Origin: Heloderma charlesbogerti
Lineage: Eukaryota > Chordata > Lepidosauria > Squamata > Helodermatidae
Length of the DNA: 64,000 nucleotides
Direction of reading: 5' to 3'
Assembly (NCBI GenBank): GCA_026122225.1
Contig: JANEZZ010002706.1
Span: forward strand, 186,001 to 250,000
This document shows positions 47,262 through 56,311 of the stretch, piece after piece (the stretch's first letter is position 1; every line of letters starts with the position of its first letter). The notes below the pieces were generated by a model, which was not told the origin of the DNA, did no database searches, and saw nothing but the letters and a program-made list of their open reading frames with translations. The position numbers and the translations under genes are program-made.

Positions 47262-47680
47262 TAGAGATGTATGGACTATATGAAATCCATTCCATCTGTG
47301 TTTCACGGATTGTCAGATGCTTTTCGTTTCACAGTCCGCCCATCAACGGAATTGGACTTTTTTTAGTTTCCGAATTTGTGCAAACACGCATTTGTGCAAA
47401 TGTGCATTTGTGCACATGCAAAAATGCACAAATTCCCCTCAAATGCACAGAATCCCCCAAAATGTGCATTTTCAAGCTTTAGCCTATGGGGAAATGTACA
47501 TTTTTGTCATTTTTAAAAATGTTTGAGCATTTTTCCATGAGGAAACATAGAATACTGTCCACAAGTCAGCGGAATCTGCCCACCAGGGAGGAGGGGGGTG
47601 GTCTGCTGTGGAATCCACTGGTCAGATTCATCAAAATCCAAATTCATTTGGTTCCATTGCAGAGTTTTCTGACATCCCTA
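47262..47680. mobile_element. Putative nonautonomous DNA transposon, tagagatg...catcccta, gcaaatgtgc-rich
   Basis: The ends tagagatgt (47262) and acatcccta (47672-47680) are inverted repeats. Inside are gaaatccattccatctgtg and a core of alternating tttgtgcaaa, gtgcatttgtgcac and gcaaaaatgcac units. The elements at 50013-50386 and 57326-57849 have the same end structure and a similar kind of core. Confidence 0.6.
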
Positions 47681-48160
47681 GTTAAAAGTAACAGTAATAT
47701 TACATTGTAAGATACTTCAAATGTGCTCTTAAAGCGTGGAGTAGTCCTAATCCACTGTACCCAAAATACAATCCATGGCTAATGTCAGCATGCAGCATCC
47801 TAAGGTAGCTGCCAAAGATTCCTGCACTCGGGCAGGGCCTGCCCCTGTGTTAACACCTGCCCTGGGGGACACTCACTCACACTGGGTGACTGGACCTAAG
47901 AGCCACCCACCATTTTAATTTCCCACAGTGCCCTGATTTAGCATTGTTCTTAGGAAGTTAAGCTGGAACTCATCAGTTTTGTTGTTTGCTGCCACTGGCA
48001 GGTAAACCCACTAGATTTCAACAACATAGGAGTGTCCCCCTCAAATCTGGGCCCCAATACAATCAGAATCATATGGTTTTTCAAAAGGGGAAATGGCCAA
48101 ACACTGCTGCTGAGAATGGAAACTGTTCATTCATTTCCCTCCTCTCACTCTGTATTGTCT

Positions 48161-49298
48161 GGTAAAAATTACCTCAGGCTCTGACATCAAGCAGCACCAC
48201 GCTGCTGGGTCTAGCTGCCATTTTAATTTCCCACAATGCCCCAAAGCAACACTACATCGGAGAAGATAGACCATCTGCCTGGTGCTACTTGGTGCATTTT
48301 TGCTGTCATTGCTGCTTACTGCCAGGAAAACCCACTAGGGCCCACCAACAGAGAAAGGAGCCCACCACAGGGTACTTTGCCAAGACCATGAGATCTAGAC
48401 ACCTGAAATTTGGCATGGATACTAAGGAGAGACTAGGGGTGTGCATGTCAGGATTATTTTGTTTTTAAAACACGTTAATTAATTTTAATGTGTCCATGTG
48501 GTTGAAGTCTGAAGTCAGAGGAGATTGATTGATGGATTGTTTGTTTATTTCTATACCTCCCAATAGTTGGTGGAAGGAGAGAATTATAACCTGCCCCTTC
48601 TCCCATGCTGTGGGGCAGCCCCCCTTCAAAAGAATGGAGTGGACAGACCCCTCCAATGTTTCCCTCAGGAGGATAGAGTGGGAAGATGTCTCCCTCAGGG
48701 GCTTGTAGGAGTGCACCCTGGCAGGTCCCATGCCTAGGGGTGTCTGGCTTCACTCAGACAGGACGGGCACAATGCGTTCAACTCGGACAACTGCGTAAGT
48801 TTGCTTGCAGCCTTTGCTGTGTTGGCGTGAGGCAGGGTGGGCACCTTGTGTCCCTCTAGAGGTTTTGGGCAGGTTATAATTCTCTCCCTCCACCAACTAT
48901 TGGGAGGTATAGAAATAAACAAGCAATCAGTCAATCTCCTCTGGCTTCAGACTTCAACCTCATGGACACTTTAAAATTAATTAACATGTTTTAAAAACAA
49001 AATAATCCCGACATGCACACCCTTAGAGTCTTCTTAGTATCCATGCCAACTTTCAGGTGTCTAGATCTCATGGTCTTGGCAAAGTACCCTGTGGTGGGCT
49101 CCTTTCTCTGTCAGTGGGCCCTAGTGGGTTTTCCTGGCAGTAAGCATCAATGACAGCAAAAATGCACCAAGTAGCACCAGGCAGATGGTCTATCTTCTCC
49201 GATGTAGTGTTGCTTTGGGGCATTGTGGGAAATTAAAATGGCAGCTAGACCCAGCAGCATGGTACTGCTTGATGTCAGAGCCTGAGGTAATTTTTACC
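48161..49298. mobile_element. 1.14-kb foldback element: ~440-bp arms, ~265-bp loop
   Basis: The left arm (48161 to about 48600) and right arm (about 48865 to 49298) are reverse complements at roughly 95% identity by eye. They run from ggtaaaaattacctcaggct at the outer edge to gaattataacctgccc at the inner edge. Each arm contains gccattttaatttcccacaa, gatctagacacctgaaa and a cctcccaatagttggtgg block. The loop (48601-48864) has no open frame of note. It ends 149 bp before ficolin exon 4. It has no coding capacity and is likely a foldback-type nonautonomous DNA element. Confidence 0.85.
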
Positions 49299-49447
49299 AA
49301 ATTGGTCAGAAATGTGGGAAGGTTTCACACAAGAGATCAATGCAAACCATGGTACCAAATTATCTGTTGAAAGAATGGGAATTCCTTGCTTATTATTTTT
49401 CCTTTCTCCGCTACCATTGTCTTTTGTCCTTTGGCATCTTTCCCCAG

Positions 49448-49575
49448 GACCAAGGAACTGCAAGGAGCTCTTGAGCAAGGGGGAGTTCTTGAGCGGCTGG
49501 TACACCATCTACCTGCCAGACTGCAAGCCGCTGCGGGTCTTCTGTGATATGGATACTGATGGAGGGGGCTGGCTG
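49448..49575 (+). CDS. FCN3: Ficolin exon 4: start of the fibrinogen-like domain
   Basis: Codes residues 89-130, the opening of the fibrinogen-like recognition domain. [18 protein letters not shown] is followed by [13 protein letters not shown], the hallmark fibrinogen C-domain signature. Cys92 and Cys120 are positioned for the conserved first disulfide; Cys113 is an extra cysteine. [10 protein letters not shown] most closely resembles FCN3 as recalled (GPRNCRELLS). The acceptor is tctttccccag at 49446-49447 and the donor ctg/GTGAGT is in phase 0. The preceding phase-1 join to exon 3 puts the collagen triplets directly against GPRNC, with no neck. Confidence 0.95.
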
Positions 49576-49691
49576 GTGAGTCCCTGCCTCAAGATGAAGG
49601 CACTGCAGTCTTACTATGCACTCTGTTATGATGGGGAGTTTTGCTCCTTTGGTTTTGATTGCAGTTTATCACCATTTTGCAAGGATTCCAG

Positions 49692-49718
49692 ATTTATTTA
49701 TTTATTTATTTATTTATT
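49692..49718. repeat. Microsatellite (TTTA)n
   Basis: Six to seven TTTA units at the start of a LINE-tail-like segment (accagccaatagccgaagtt) in ficolin intron 4. Confidence 0.85.
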
Positions 49719-50012
49719 ATATTTCTATACCAGCCAATAGCCGAAGTTGGCTGGGCAGATCACAGATGCAGAGATTCCTCATGGTGATTCCCACCCACCC
49801 ATCATTTCATATAAAATTGAAAGAGCCACTTGCTCAAGACAGTAAATAAGTTTTACATTATAATGACATGTTGTTTTTATTGTTGTTATCCTGTGTATGT
49901 ACATGGCTCTTTACAGGCTTGACAGGGGCTTACAGTCTAAAGATAATGAAGAATAATGCATAAAATGCACAAAATTATTCAATAATGAGCAAAATTATTC
50001 CAAAGTCACAGT

Positions 50013-50386
50013 TAGGGAAGTATGGATTTCATTAAATCCGTCCCTTCTGTGTTGCACAGATTGCTAGGTTTCTTTTGTTCTGTTATCCACTCATTGATGG
50101 TGTCAGATTTTTTTTTACCAGAATGTCATTCTACTTGTGCTAATGCTCATAAACTAATGCGGATTAGCGCAGTTGTGCAGGTGTACATTAGTGCTAATGC
50201 GCACTTATGCTAATGCACATTAGAGCTAATTGCATTAGTGCAAATCCTCCGCAAAAGTGAAAACTGGTCTGGAAGTCTATGGAATCTGTCTGACTCAGAA
50301 AAAGCTGGTTCACTGCAGAGTCTACAAGTTGGATTCAGAGAAATCCAATTTATTTGAATCTGTTGCTGATTTCTCCAACATCCTTA
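50013..50386. mobile_element. Putative nonautonomous DNA transposon, taggga...catcctta, gctaatgc-rich
   Basis: The ends resemble those of 47262-47680 (tagggaagtatgg and catcctta), and the subterminal gatttcattaaatccgtccc matches the gaaatccattccatc region. The core is a series of octamer-like units, ctaatgcggattagcgc and ttagtgctaatgcgcac. Confidence 0.55.
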
Positions 50387-50515
50387 GCCACAATATTGTT
50401 TGGGATCACTTAAGTAAAACACTAGAAATAATGGCATCAAAAAGACAGCACTCCAGATCGGGGTCACTAGGACAGAAAGGAGTCTCCTCACCATGACCCC
50501 AAACCAGTCCATCCC

Positions 50516-50537
50516 GTGTGTGTGTGTGTGTGTGTCT
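50516..50537. repeat. Microsatellite (TG)n
   Basis: A perfect TG run of about ten units in ficolin intron 4. Confidence 0.9.
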
Positions 50538-50685
50538 GACTCCAGCCTGCAGCTGACATCTGATGTGGCCCTCAGAGCTGAAAAGGTTGTGTATACCTGC
50601 CGTAGTTCATGGATCAGAGTGGCTGAGCAAAATAATAACCCAATTACAGATGGCCCTCACCTCTCTTCCCACATCTCTTTCTCAG

Positions 50686-50815
50686 GTATTTCAGAGGCGA
50701 TGGGATGGCTCTGTTGATTTCTACCGCACCTGGAGTGAATACAAGAAAGGCTTTGGAAACCAGCTGTCGGAATTCTGGATGGGCAATGACAACATTCATC
50801 TTCTCACCCATGAGG
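50686..50815 (+). CDS. FCN3: Ficolin exon 5: fibrinogen-like domain, second segment
   Basis: Codes residues 131-173. [16 protein letters not shown] is followed by YKKGFGN and [17 protein letters not shown], all core fibrinogen-domain motifs. The acceptor is acatctctttctcag (50684-50685) and the donor g/GTAATG is in phase 1. Every conserved block of this segment is present, with no stop or frameshift. Confidence 0.97.
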
Positions 50816-51179
50816 GTAATGGAACCCAGCCTTTTGATTCGAGGAAATTTAATTGCATAGAGGCTTGTGAGAGGGACCTGCTATGCCCCCGTGAGCCTCA
50901 GGGAGGCAAGAGAGAGCTGCAATTTTTTCCTTTTCTCAACAAGAAGATCAGATTTACCTGCAGCAACCTGTCTGTGCGGAATAAAAAAATATGATGTTCA
51001 CAACTTTAGGACACCCAGTCAGTTTTTTCTGTATAACAATAACCAAAACGTGGGAAACAGACCAGGCCTGGTGTCAGTGGTACGTTATCCTAGGACAGTT
51101 GTTAGGGCCCCAGGAGGTCCCACCAGCAAGGACGCCTGTACCAGGGCCTCTACACTGCGCAGCTGGGTCTGCGATCCTC

Positions 51180-51262
51180 TATTTTAATTTCCCACAGTGC
51201 CCAGGAGTGACACTACGTTAGGCACTCAAGGGCATTGTGGGAAATTAAAATGGCAGCCCTCA
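51180..51262. mobile_element. Short palindrome of the cattttaatttcccacaatg family
   Basis: attttaatttcccacagtgc and gggcattgtgggaaattaaa are inverted about actacgttagg. It is related to the outer arm of the foldback at 48161-49298; the flanks (51060-51420) also share wording with it. Confidence 0.65.
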
Positions 51263-52351
51263 CCCACCCTTGGAGTGATGATGCCACCACCAGGAGGGCA
51301 AAATTGAGAGGGGGGCATCAACTTAAGAGCAGGCCCACCAGAAGGCACTTTGTCCAGGGCCCCCTCAGACCTGGAGCCAGCTCTGAAAGTGATGTCACCT
51401 ATTTAAAACTAGAAGGACCGCTCAGATGATGATTATATATTGCCAAGGGTTCCGGGGCTGAAGTTAGGAGTCTCCAGTGTCCGGGGCTGGAACCAAGCCT
51501 AGCAAGCTACCGTGTATGATGCACGTTCAGACTAATGCTGTGCCGAAAATATCTCCCACATTTTTTTTTTTACCATTCTCATTCAACTTGATAGAAAATA
51601 AATTGCTTTCAAAAAGAAATCCAAAGGAGGAGAAATTTCTGAGAAATTCTCATGGGTTGGGATTGGGGTTCTGGTGCTGACCTTCCTGATGAGGTGGCTG
51701 AGGAGTGTACATGAGTGTCCTGTCTGTCATTGTACAATAATCTCTGCGGCAGCCTGTAGCCTGCTCAGCTTCCCACACATCAGTTAAAGCCACCATGAGG
51801 AAGACATCATGAGGCGATTCCTCCCACGGGGCTTTTCCTGTTCAGGAAGTGCAGGTGTCCTGGGAGGCTGCAGAGCCATGGACAGATGTGTAATGGAGAG
51901 AGAAAACACACACAGCACCCTCAGACACCTTGCAGTGATTAGGTAAGCTCAGAAAAACCGCCAAAAGAAGTTCAAAATCCTGCCTCAGAAAAGTAGAAGC
52001 CTCAACACAGCTGATGCGGTTGCCACCTGCAGAAGCAGTGCGATAAACCCAAAACCCTTAGGAGAAAAGAAAGAAGCTGCACTACAACCCCTGTCAGTAG
52101 TGAGCCCTATCTGTGAGAAACTGTTGGAGAATTTCTCCTCCCCTAGGAGAAATTCGGTGAAATTGTCCCCCCAGGTTCTCTGCCCACAAACAGGCTGGAG
52201 AATTTTGAGAGGCTGTTTGCTCACAGCTCTAGTTCAGACCTCATAGACCAATTCAGGCCAGAAAGAGATAGTGCTATGCAATATCAACCCCTTTGATTGG
52301 CAGACAGTAAGAATCCTCTGGATTGGCTCAGTCTAGTATAAATATGAGCCT

Positions 52352-52383
<32 letters not shown>

Positions 52384-52515
52384 AAGAAGAAGAGGCGGCG
52401 GCGGCTGAAAATAAAACTGATATCAGTGGCCACTTACGCATCACCATAGAAGAGGAGCAGAGAGTTCAGATTTGACTAGAAATTTTCATATGGCAATTTG
52501 TCTAGACAGATGCAC
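51263..52515. mobile_element. Possible LTR-like promoter/poly(A) cassette in ficolin intron 5
   Basis: Two ATTGG (inverted CCAAT) boxes at 52296-52300 and 52322-52326 precede TATAAATA at 52337-52344 and AATAAA at 52410-52415. Between TATA and AATAAA lies a (CTG)10 run (52354-52383), then GAA and GGC triplets. The order resembles an LTR U3-R arrangement, perhaps starting near 51715. Boundaries and class are not established. Confidence 0.3.
52354..52383. repeat. Microsatellite (CTG)10 followed by short GAA and GGC runs
   Basis: Ten CTG units pass into three GAA-type triplets and a (GGC)n run. Confidence 0.9.
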
Positions 52516-52622
52516 ATTTGGAAATAATGGGTTGGATCTAGATTTAGTCATATCTAGAGTAGATCCATTGAAATCTACTCTAAGTATGAGTAAATCTAGA
52601 TCCAACCCACTATTTCTAAATG
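52515..52622. mobile_element. Palindromic MITE (gggttggatctagattt family)
   Basis: Arms catttggaaataatgggttg..gtagat and atctactc..caacccactatttctaaatg are inverted about ccattgaa. A related half-site, gggttagatccagatttagtc, lies at 53708-53728. Confidence 0.7.
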
Positions 52623-52954
52623 GGGCAGGGGGGAGGAAAGACCAGCATGAACAGCGAGTATTCTAATTTTACCCCAAACTACGGATTGTCATGAGAATTA
52701 TGGGTATAATAATTCTGCTGCACTGGTGAAATTCCCCAACCCACATCAGATCACAATAGGCATACCTGGGATTCAGCATACCCCAGGGCACAATGGCTAC
52801 ACAGCATGCAGCAAATCTGGCAATGATTGGTTAGAATAGTTATGACAGCTCCTGACTAATGGTTCAATTTTCTTCCCATAACTGGGCACAAAGCATTGAC
52901 ACTTAACTGCAGATGGACGGCATGCAGGGCCTCTGGAGGCACATTAGCACAGGG

Positions 52955-53045
52955 GAGTTTATGGACTGCTGATGTGACCATGTTTTCCATTTTGCAGAGG
53001 GGAGTCCTCTATTTGATGGCATTTTCTGTTGAGGAAAAGGGCACT
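52955..53045. mobile_element. Old interspersed repeat, left part, interrupted by MITE and CR1
   Basis: ttgcagaggggagtcctcta matches the 38350-38540 copy. The match resumes at 53587 (cctagcccaagtccagtttc, gggagatcaggggccttgaa), so the Harbinger-type MITE and the CR1 in between were inserted later. Confidence 0.55.
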
Positions 53046-53047
53046 AA

Positions 53048-53185
53048 GGGTGCAATCCTATGCATGTTTAGACAGAAAAAGTCCTACAACTCCCAGCATT
53101 CCCCAGCCAGCCATTCCCCCATGCTGGGTGGGGAATGCTGGAAGTTGTAGGCCTTTTTTGTCTAAACATACATAGGATTGCACCC
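53048..53185. mobile_element. Palindromic Harbinger-type MITE, copy C
   Basis: 138 bp flanked by TAA (53045-53047 and 53186-53188). The arms gggtgcaatcctatgcatgt and acatacataggattgcaccc, with ctcccagcattccccagcc mirrored inside, make a near-perfect hairpin. Confidence 0.85.
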
Positions 53186-53204
53186 TAAAATGATCAAGGG
53201 GCTG

Positions 53205-53586
53205 GCCCCCCTATGACAGAAGTTTGCAACAGCTGGGATTGTTTAGCTTGAAAAAAAGGAGGGTAAGGGGAGACACGATAGAGGTGTACAAACTTATGCA
53301 TGGTGTGGAGAATGTGGAAAGGGAGACATTTTTCTCCCTCTCTCAAAATGCTGGAACTCGGGCTCATCCTATGAAGCTGATTGATGGGAGATTCAGGACA
53401 GATAAAAGGAAGCAGTTCTTCACACAGCACAAAAACGATGGAATTTGCTACCACAGGATGTAGTGATGGCCACCAATTTGGATGGCTTTAAAAAGAAGTT
53501 AGACAAATTCCTGGAGAAAAAGGCTATCAATGGCTACTAGTCCTTTGGTCTGATCCAGCAGGGCTCTTCTGATGTTCTTATGTTCT
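53205..53586 (+). mobile_element. CR1-type LINE 3' end, second subfamily
   Basis: The frame at 53224 encodes GLFSLKKRRVRGDTIEVYKLMHG-type CR1 ORF2 C-terminus, then ccaatttggatggctttaaa and ggtctgatccagcagggctc, with a 3' end ttcttatgttc. Its tail differs from the ttctatgattc copies, so it is a different CR1 subfamily. Confidence 0.8.
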
Positions 53587-53924
53587 GCCTAGCCCAAGTC
53601 CAGTTTCAAGACCCAGAAGATGGGAGATCAGGGGCCTTGAAGTCGCCAATCAATACTTAGCAACTGGGCAGCTGACTGAGGGCGAGATGTATTCTATTTA
53701 TAGTAACTGGGTTAGATCCAGATTTAGTCATACAGTAACCATTTTTTCCCCATGCCCCTACATTAGAAGCATTTTATTGTGTTTTAAGTATTTTATGAAA
53801 TTTTTAAAGTCACTTTCGAGTTCATTTTATAAAGAAAAGCTGGGTATAAATGTTTCAATGAATAAATGAAGTCACCAACATTCAACAAGTTTTGGAAGAG
53901 ACCAAAATTTCCAGTTAAAAAAAA

Positions 53925-54559
53925 AAAAGTGATAGGCTACGTAAAGATTTACGTAGCCTACCACGGCTAGATTTTTTAAAAAATACCATGATAGGCTATG
54001 TAAATGTTTACGTAGCCTATCACGGCTGATTTATAGGAAAAAAAACAAAACGCGCGTATGCAAATGCGTATGCGTATGCGTTCCTTATTTTGACACATCT
54101 TAGTCTACGTAAACATTTACGTAGACTAAGATGGCAAAAATAAGAGGAATGCAAATAGCGTAGACGCTACGCTATTTGCGTTCCCCTTATTTTTGCCGTA
54201 GTCTACGTAAACGTTTACGTAGACTAAGACGTGTCAAAATAAGGAATGCAAATTTGCATACGCGCAGGGTTTTTTTCCTTTTAAATCAGCCGTGATAGGC
54301 TACGTAAACATTTATGTAGCCTATCACGGCTGACTGCAGGGACGCAAATGGCAGCGGCTACGGCCGCCACCATTTGCATACCTGGCCGGCCAGGATTCGG
54401 GGGGGGAGGGACAGAGCGCCTCCCCCCCCCGGTCAGAATTTCAGGGGGGAGGGACGGGGCACCTCCCCCCCGGCCAGAATTTCAGGGGGAGGGATGGAGC
54501 GCCTCCCCCCCACCTTGAATCAAATTTCGTTAAAGGTAAATCACTTTCGTACATCCCTA
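53925..54559. mobile_element. Hierarchical palindrome element ending in catcccta
   Basis: 53989-54328 is one ~340-bp inverted repeat centred near 54165 and built from smaller palindromes: 53989-54022, 54097-54132, 54151-54179, 54199-54226 and 54286-54333. An extra unit lies at 53933-53960 and another at 54343-54377. All long units share the core tacgtaaa(n2)tttacgta. A GC-rich three-unit repeat follows (54395-54515), then the terminus cgtacatccctac. There is no open frame. It lies in ficolin intron 5. Confidence 0.85.
54395..54515. repeat. GC-rich minisatellite, three ~46-bp units
   Basis: Three units of the form gagggacagagcgcctcccc with ccagaatttcaggg joints, inside the element at 53925-54559. 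Confidence 0.8.
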
Positions 54560-54833
54560 CTGGCATTTGGCTTCACTTTTACAAAACATGCTGGATTTCC
54601 CACACTCCAAAAATCCCTGCAAAATTGCTTTCAAAAACCAGAAGCAAAACTGGACAGTGACAATGTCATCTAAAGCACCCATAAACAAGCATGAGTGAGG
54701 AATGACAAGCACACGATAACAGCCTCGTTTAGAAAAGCTCTTTGTTTTTTATTTCTTCCCATCTTCTTAGCAACACTGGCTAAGTGGCGCAAGAGACAAA
54801 AATTATGCTGAATTTGTGCACTTTTTTCCTTAG

Positions 54834-54968
54834 GAGAGTACCAGCTCCGGGTGGACTTGGTGGACTTTGAAGACCAGAAAACCTTTGCTCTTTATCAGTC
54901 CTTTGAGCTCAGCGGAGAAGATGAAAACTATCAACTTGCCCTGGGACCATTCCTCAGTGGCTCAGCAG
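54834..54968 (+). CDS. FCN3: Ficolin exon 6: fibrinogen-like domain, third segment
   Basis: Codes residues 175-218. EYQLRVDLVDFEDQKTFALY is followed by SFELSGEDENYQLALGPF and LSGSAG, the LRV(D/E)L(V/E)DF and YxLxLGxF-xGxAG motifs of ficolins. The acceptor is cttttttccttag (54832-54833) and the donor g/GTGAGG is in phase 1. It is intact. Confidence 0.97.
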
Positions 54969-55531
54969 GTGAGGGACTTTAATGCTGTTTTAACATTACA
55001 TTATTCCTCTAGCTTTCTCATTTAATCATACAGGGATGGCAAATTTATCACCTTGTGCTTGAAGGTGTAAAGCCAAGAAATTAAATATGAGAGAATCCTG
55101 GTCAGTGGTGTAGTGGTAAGTTTTGAAGTGCAGGTGTGCTCATCATGACCATCCCCATAGCCACGCTCCAGAGAGAGTGCAAAAATGCAGGCAGCTGCGT
55201 TGGCCCATATCAACAAACCAGTTCTACCAGTTTTATCTCCACTAGGAGCAGGTCTTTTTATAAAGCTGATGGGTGTTCACTGCACATTCAAGAGCGAGAC
55301 ACCTCCAAATTATCTGCATTACAACAAGGAATAATATATTGTTGCTGGGAAAATTCATTTCTCCCAAGCTACCGTGAGAATTGCAGCTAAGCTCAGAGGG
55401 AACAGAGAAGTCTAGGGGGGTGGCAGAGTTAGTTAGTTTTGATTCCGTGCGAATAAAAAACTGCTGGTGCTGCATCCCTATGAGCCCTGACTCCACTACA
55501 TCACTGATCCTGGTCAGCTCTTGATCATTTA
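54969..55531. other. Ficolin intron 6, mostly unassigned
   Basis: No repeat could be named up to the MITE at 55532. The intron ends ttgcactttacag at 55796. Confidence 0.6.
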
Positions 55532-55663
55532 GGGCACCATCCTATGCATGTTTCGACAGAAAAGAGGCCTGCAATTCCCAGCAGGCCCCAGCCAGGTATG
55601 CTGCCTGGGGCGTGCTAGGAACTGTAGGCTTTTTTATGTCTAAATATGCATAGGATGGTGCCC
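55532..55663. mobile_element. Palindromic Harbinger-type MITE, copy D
   Basis: 132 bp flanked by TTA (55529-55531 and 55664-55666). The arms gggcaccatcctatgcatgt and atatgcataggatggtgccc pair almost perfectly. It ends 133 bp before ficolin exon 7. Confidence 0.85.
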
Positions 55664-55796
55664 TTAATGTGCTATTGTTATGCTGCTCAAGACATAATAA
55701 TGGGGGTGGTGGGGATGGGATTAAGTTGCCTAGGGCAGCCAAAAGAAAAAAAAAGTGCTGCAAGGCAAACTTACACAGCACCCTTGCACTTTACAG

Positions 55797-56026
55797 GTGA
55801 CTCCATGTCATTCCATAAGGGACATCCATTTTCCACCCATGACAGGGACAATGACAGCGGGACACAGAACTGCGCTGTCACTGTGCATGGAGCGTGGTGG
55901 TACTTAAACTGCTATTGGTCCAACCTGAACGGTGGCTACCCAGTTGGCAATCGGAAGGGACAGCGGTATGGCATTGACTGGCAAAGTGCAAGGGTACTGG
56001 CGTCTCATACAAGCACACAGAAATGA
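55797..56026 (+). CDS. FCN3: Ficolin exon 7: end of fibrinogen-like domain, frameshifted C-terminus
   Basis: Codes residues 220-294. [12 protein letters not shown] carries the calcium-site aspartates and Cys244. [18 protein letters not shown] carries the ligand-pocket region and Cys257. After YGIDWQS the frame leaves the family pattern and ends [10 protein letters not shown] at TGA 56024-56026. In the next frame, from 55990, the expected ending [15 protein letters not shown] is present with TAA at 56035-56037. A single base appears to be missing after 55989. It could be a real truncating or altering variant, a pseudogenisation step or a sequence error; all other exons are clean, so I favour an error or a recent change. 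The acceptor is cacttta-cag at 55795-55796. Confidence 0.93.
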
Positions 56027-56037
56027 AGATACGTTAA
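55990..56037 (+). other. Out-of-frame canonical ficolin C-terminal codons
   Basis: Read in the frame starting at 55990, the DNA encodes the standard ficolin ending ([14 protein letters not shown] then stop). This sequence is conserved in the family, and its presence here argues that the frame was lost recently or by error. Confidence 0.85.
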
Positions 56038-56072
56038 GCAGATCCCATTCGACAGCCCACGGGGCAACAGTA

Positions 56073-56082
56073 AATAAATAAA
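56073..56082 (+). promoter_or_regulatory. Ficolin polyadenylation signal
   Basis: Overlapping AATAAA hexamers at 56073-56078 and 56077-56082 lie about 36-47 bp after the canonical or actual stop, giving a very short 3' UTR. A GT-rich element (gtgtgtgtctgtgtgt, about 56095-56110) follows, as expected downstream of a cleavage site. Confidence 0.7.
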
Positions 56083-56311
56083 CAGAAGTAAGCCGTGTGT
56101 GTCTGTGTGTTCATACTGCACAAGATATTTTGCTTCCAAAATCCTTTCAAATATTTTTAAAGGGCATCAAAATGACGATTCATAAAGGCAAACCTGTTTA
56201 CCCTGTCTACTGGGGAGAGATAAGGAACAATAGATTTCAACCACACAAATCATCATCATCATCACCCCCCAATGCAAAATACCAGGAGACTTAGAATACT
56301 TAGGCTGTAAT

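Larger units (their letters stand above)
43169..49447. other. Ficolin intron 3 (6.3 kb)
   Basis: It contains a hAT-like element (43366-43485), a LINE-like tail (43498-43650), the Tc1 transposon, a probable LTR, a catcccta element and the 1.14-kb foldback. In other ficolins a short neck exon follows the collagen exons. I found no convincing counterpart here, but such an exon of 30-40 bp could easily be missed. Confidence 0.7.

Noticed and set aside
48161..49298. Foldback as an assembly mirror artefact
   Set aside because: The arms differ at many positions (about 5% by eye), so they are distinct sequences and not a duplicated read path; raw reads would settle it.
53930..54378. Regularly spaced palindromic units that could suggest a CRISPR array
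   Set aside because: Units are not separated by unique spacers of equal size, the whole is itself a palindrome, and the genome is vertebrate.
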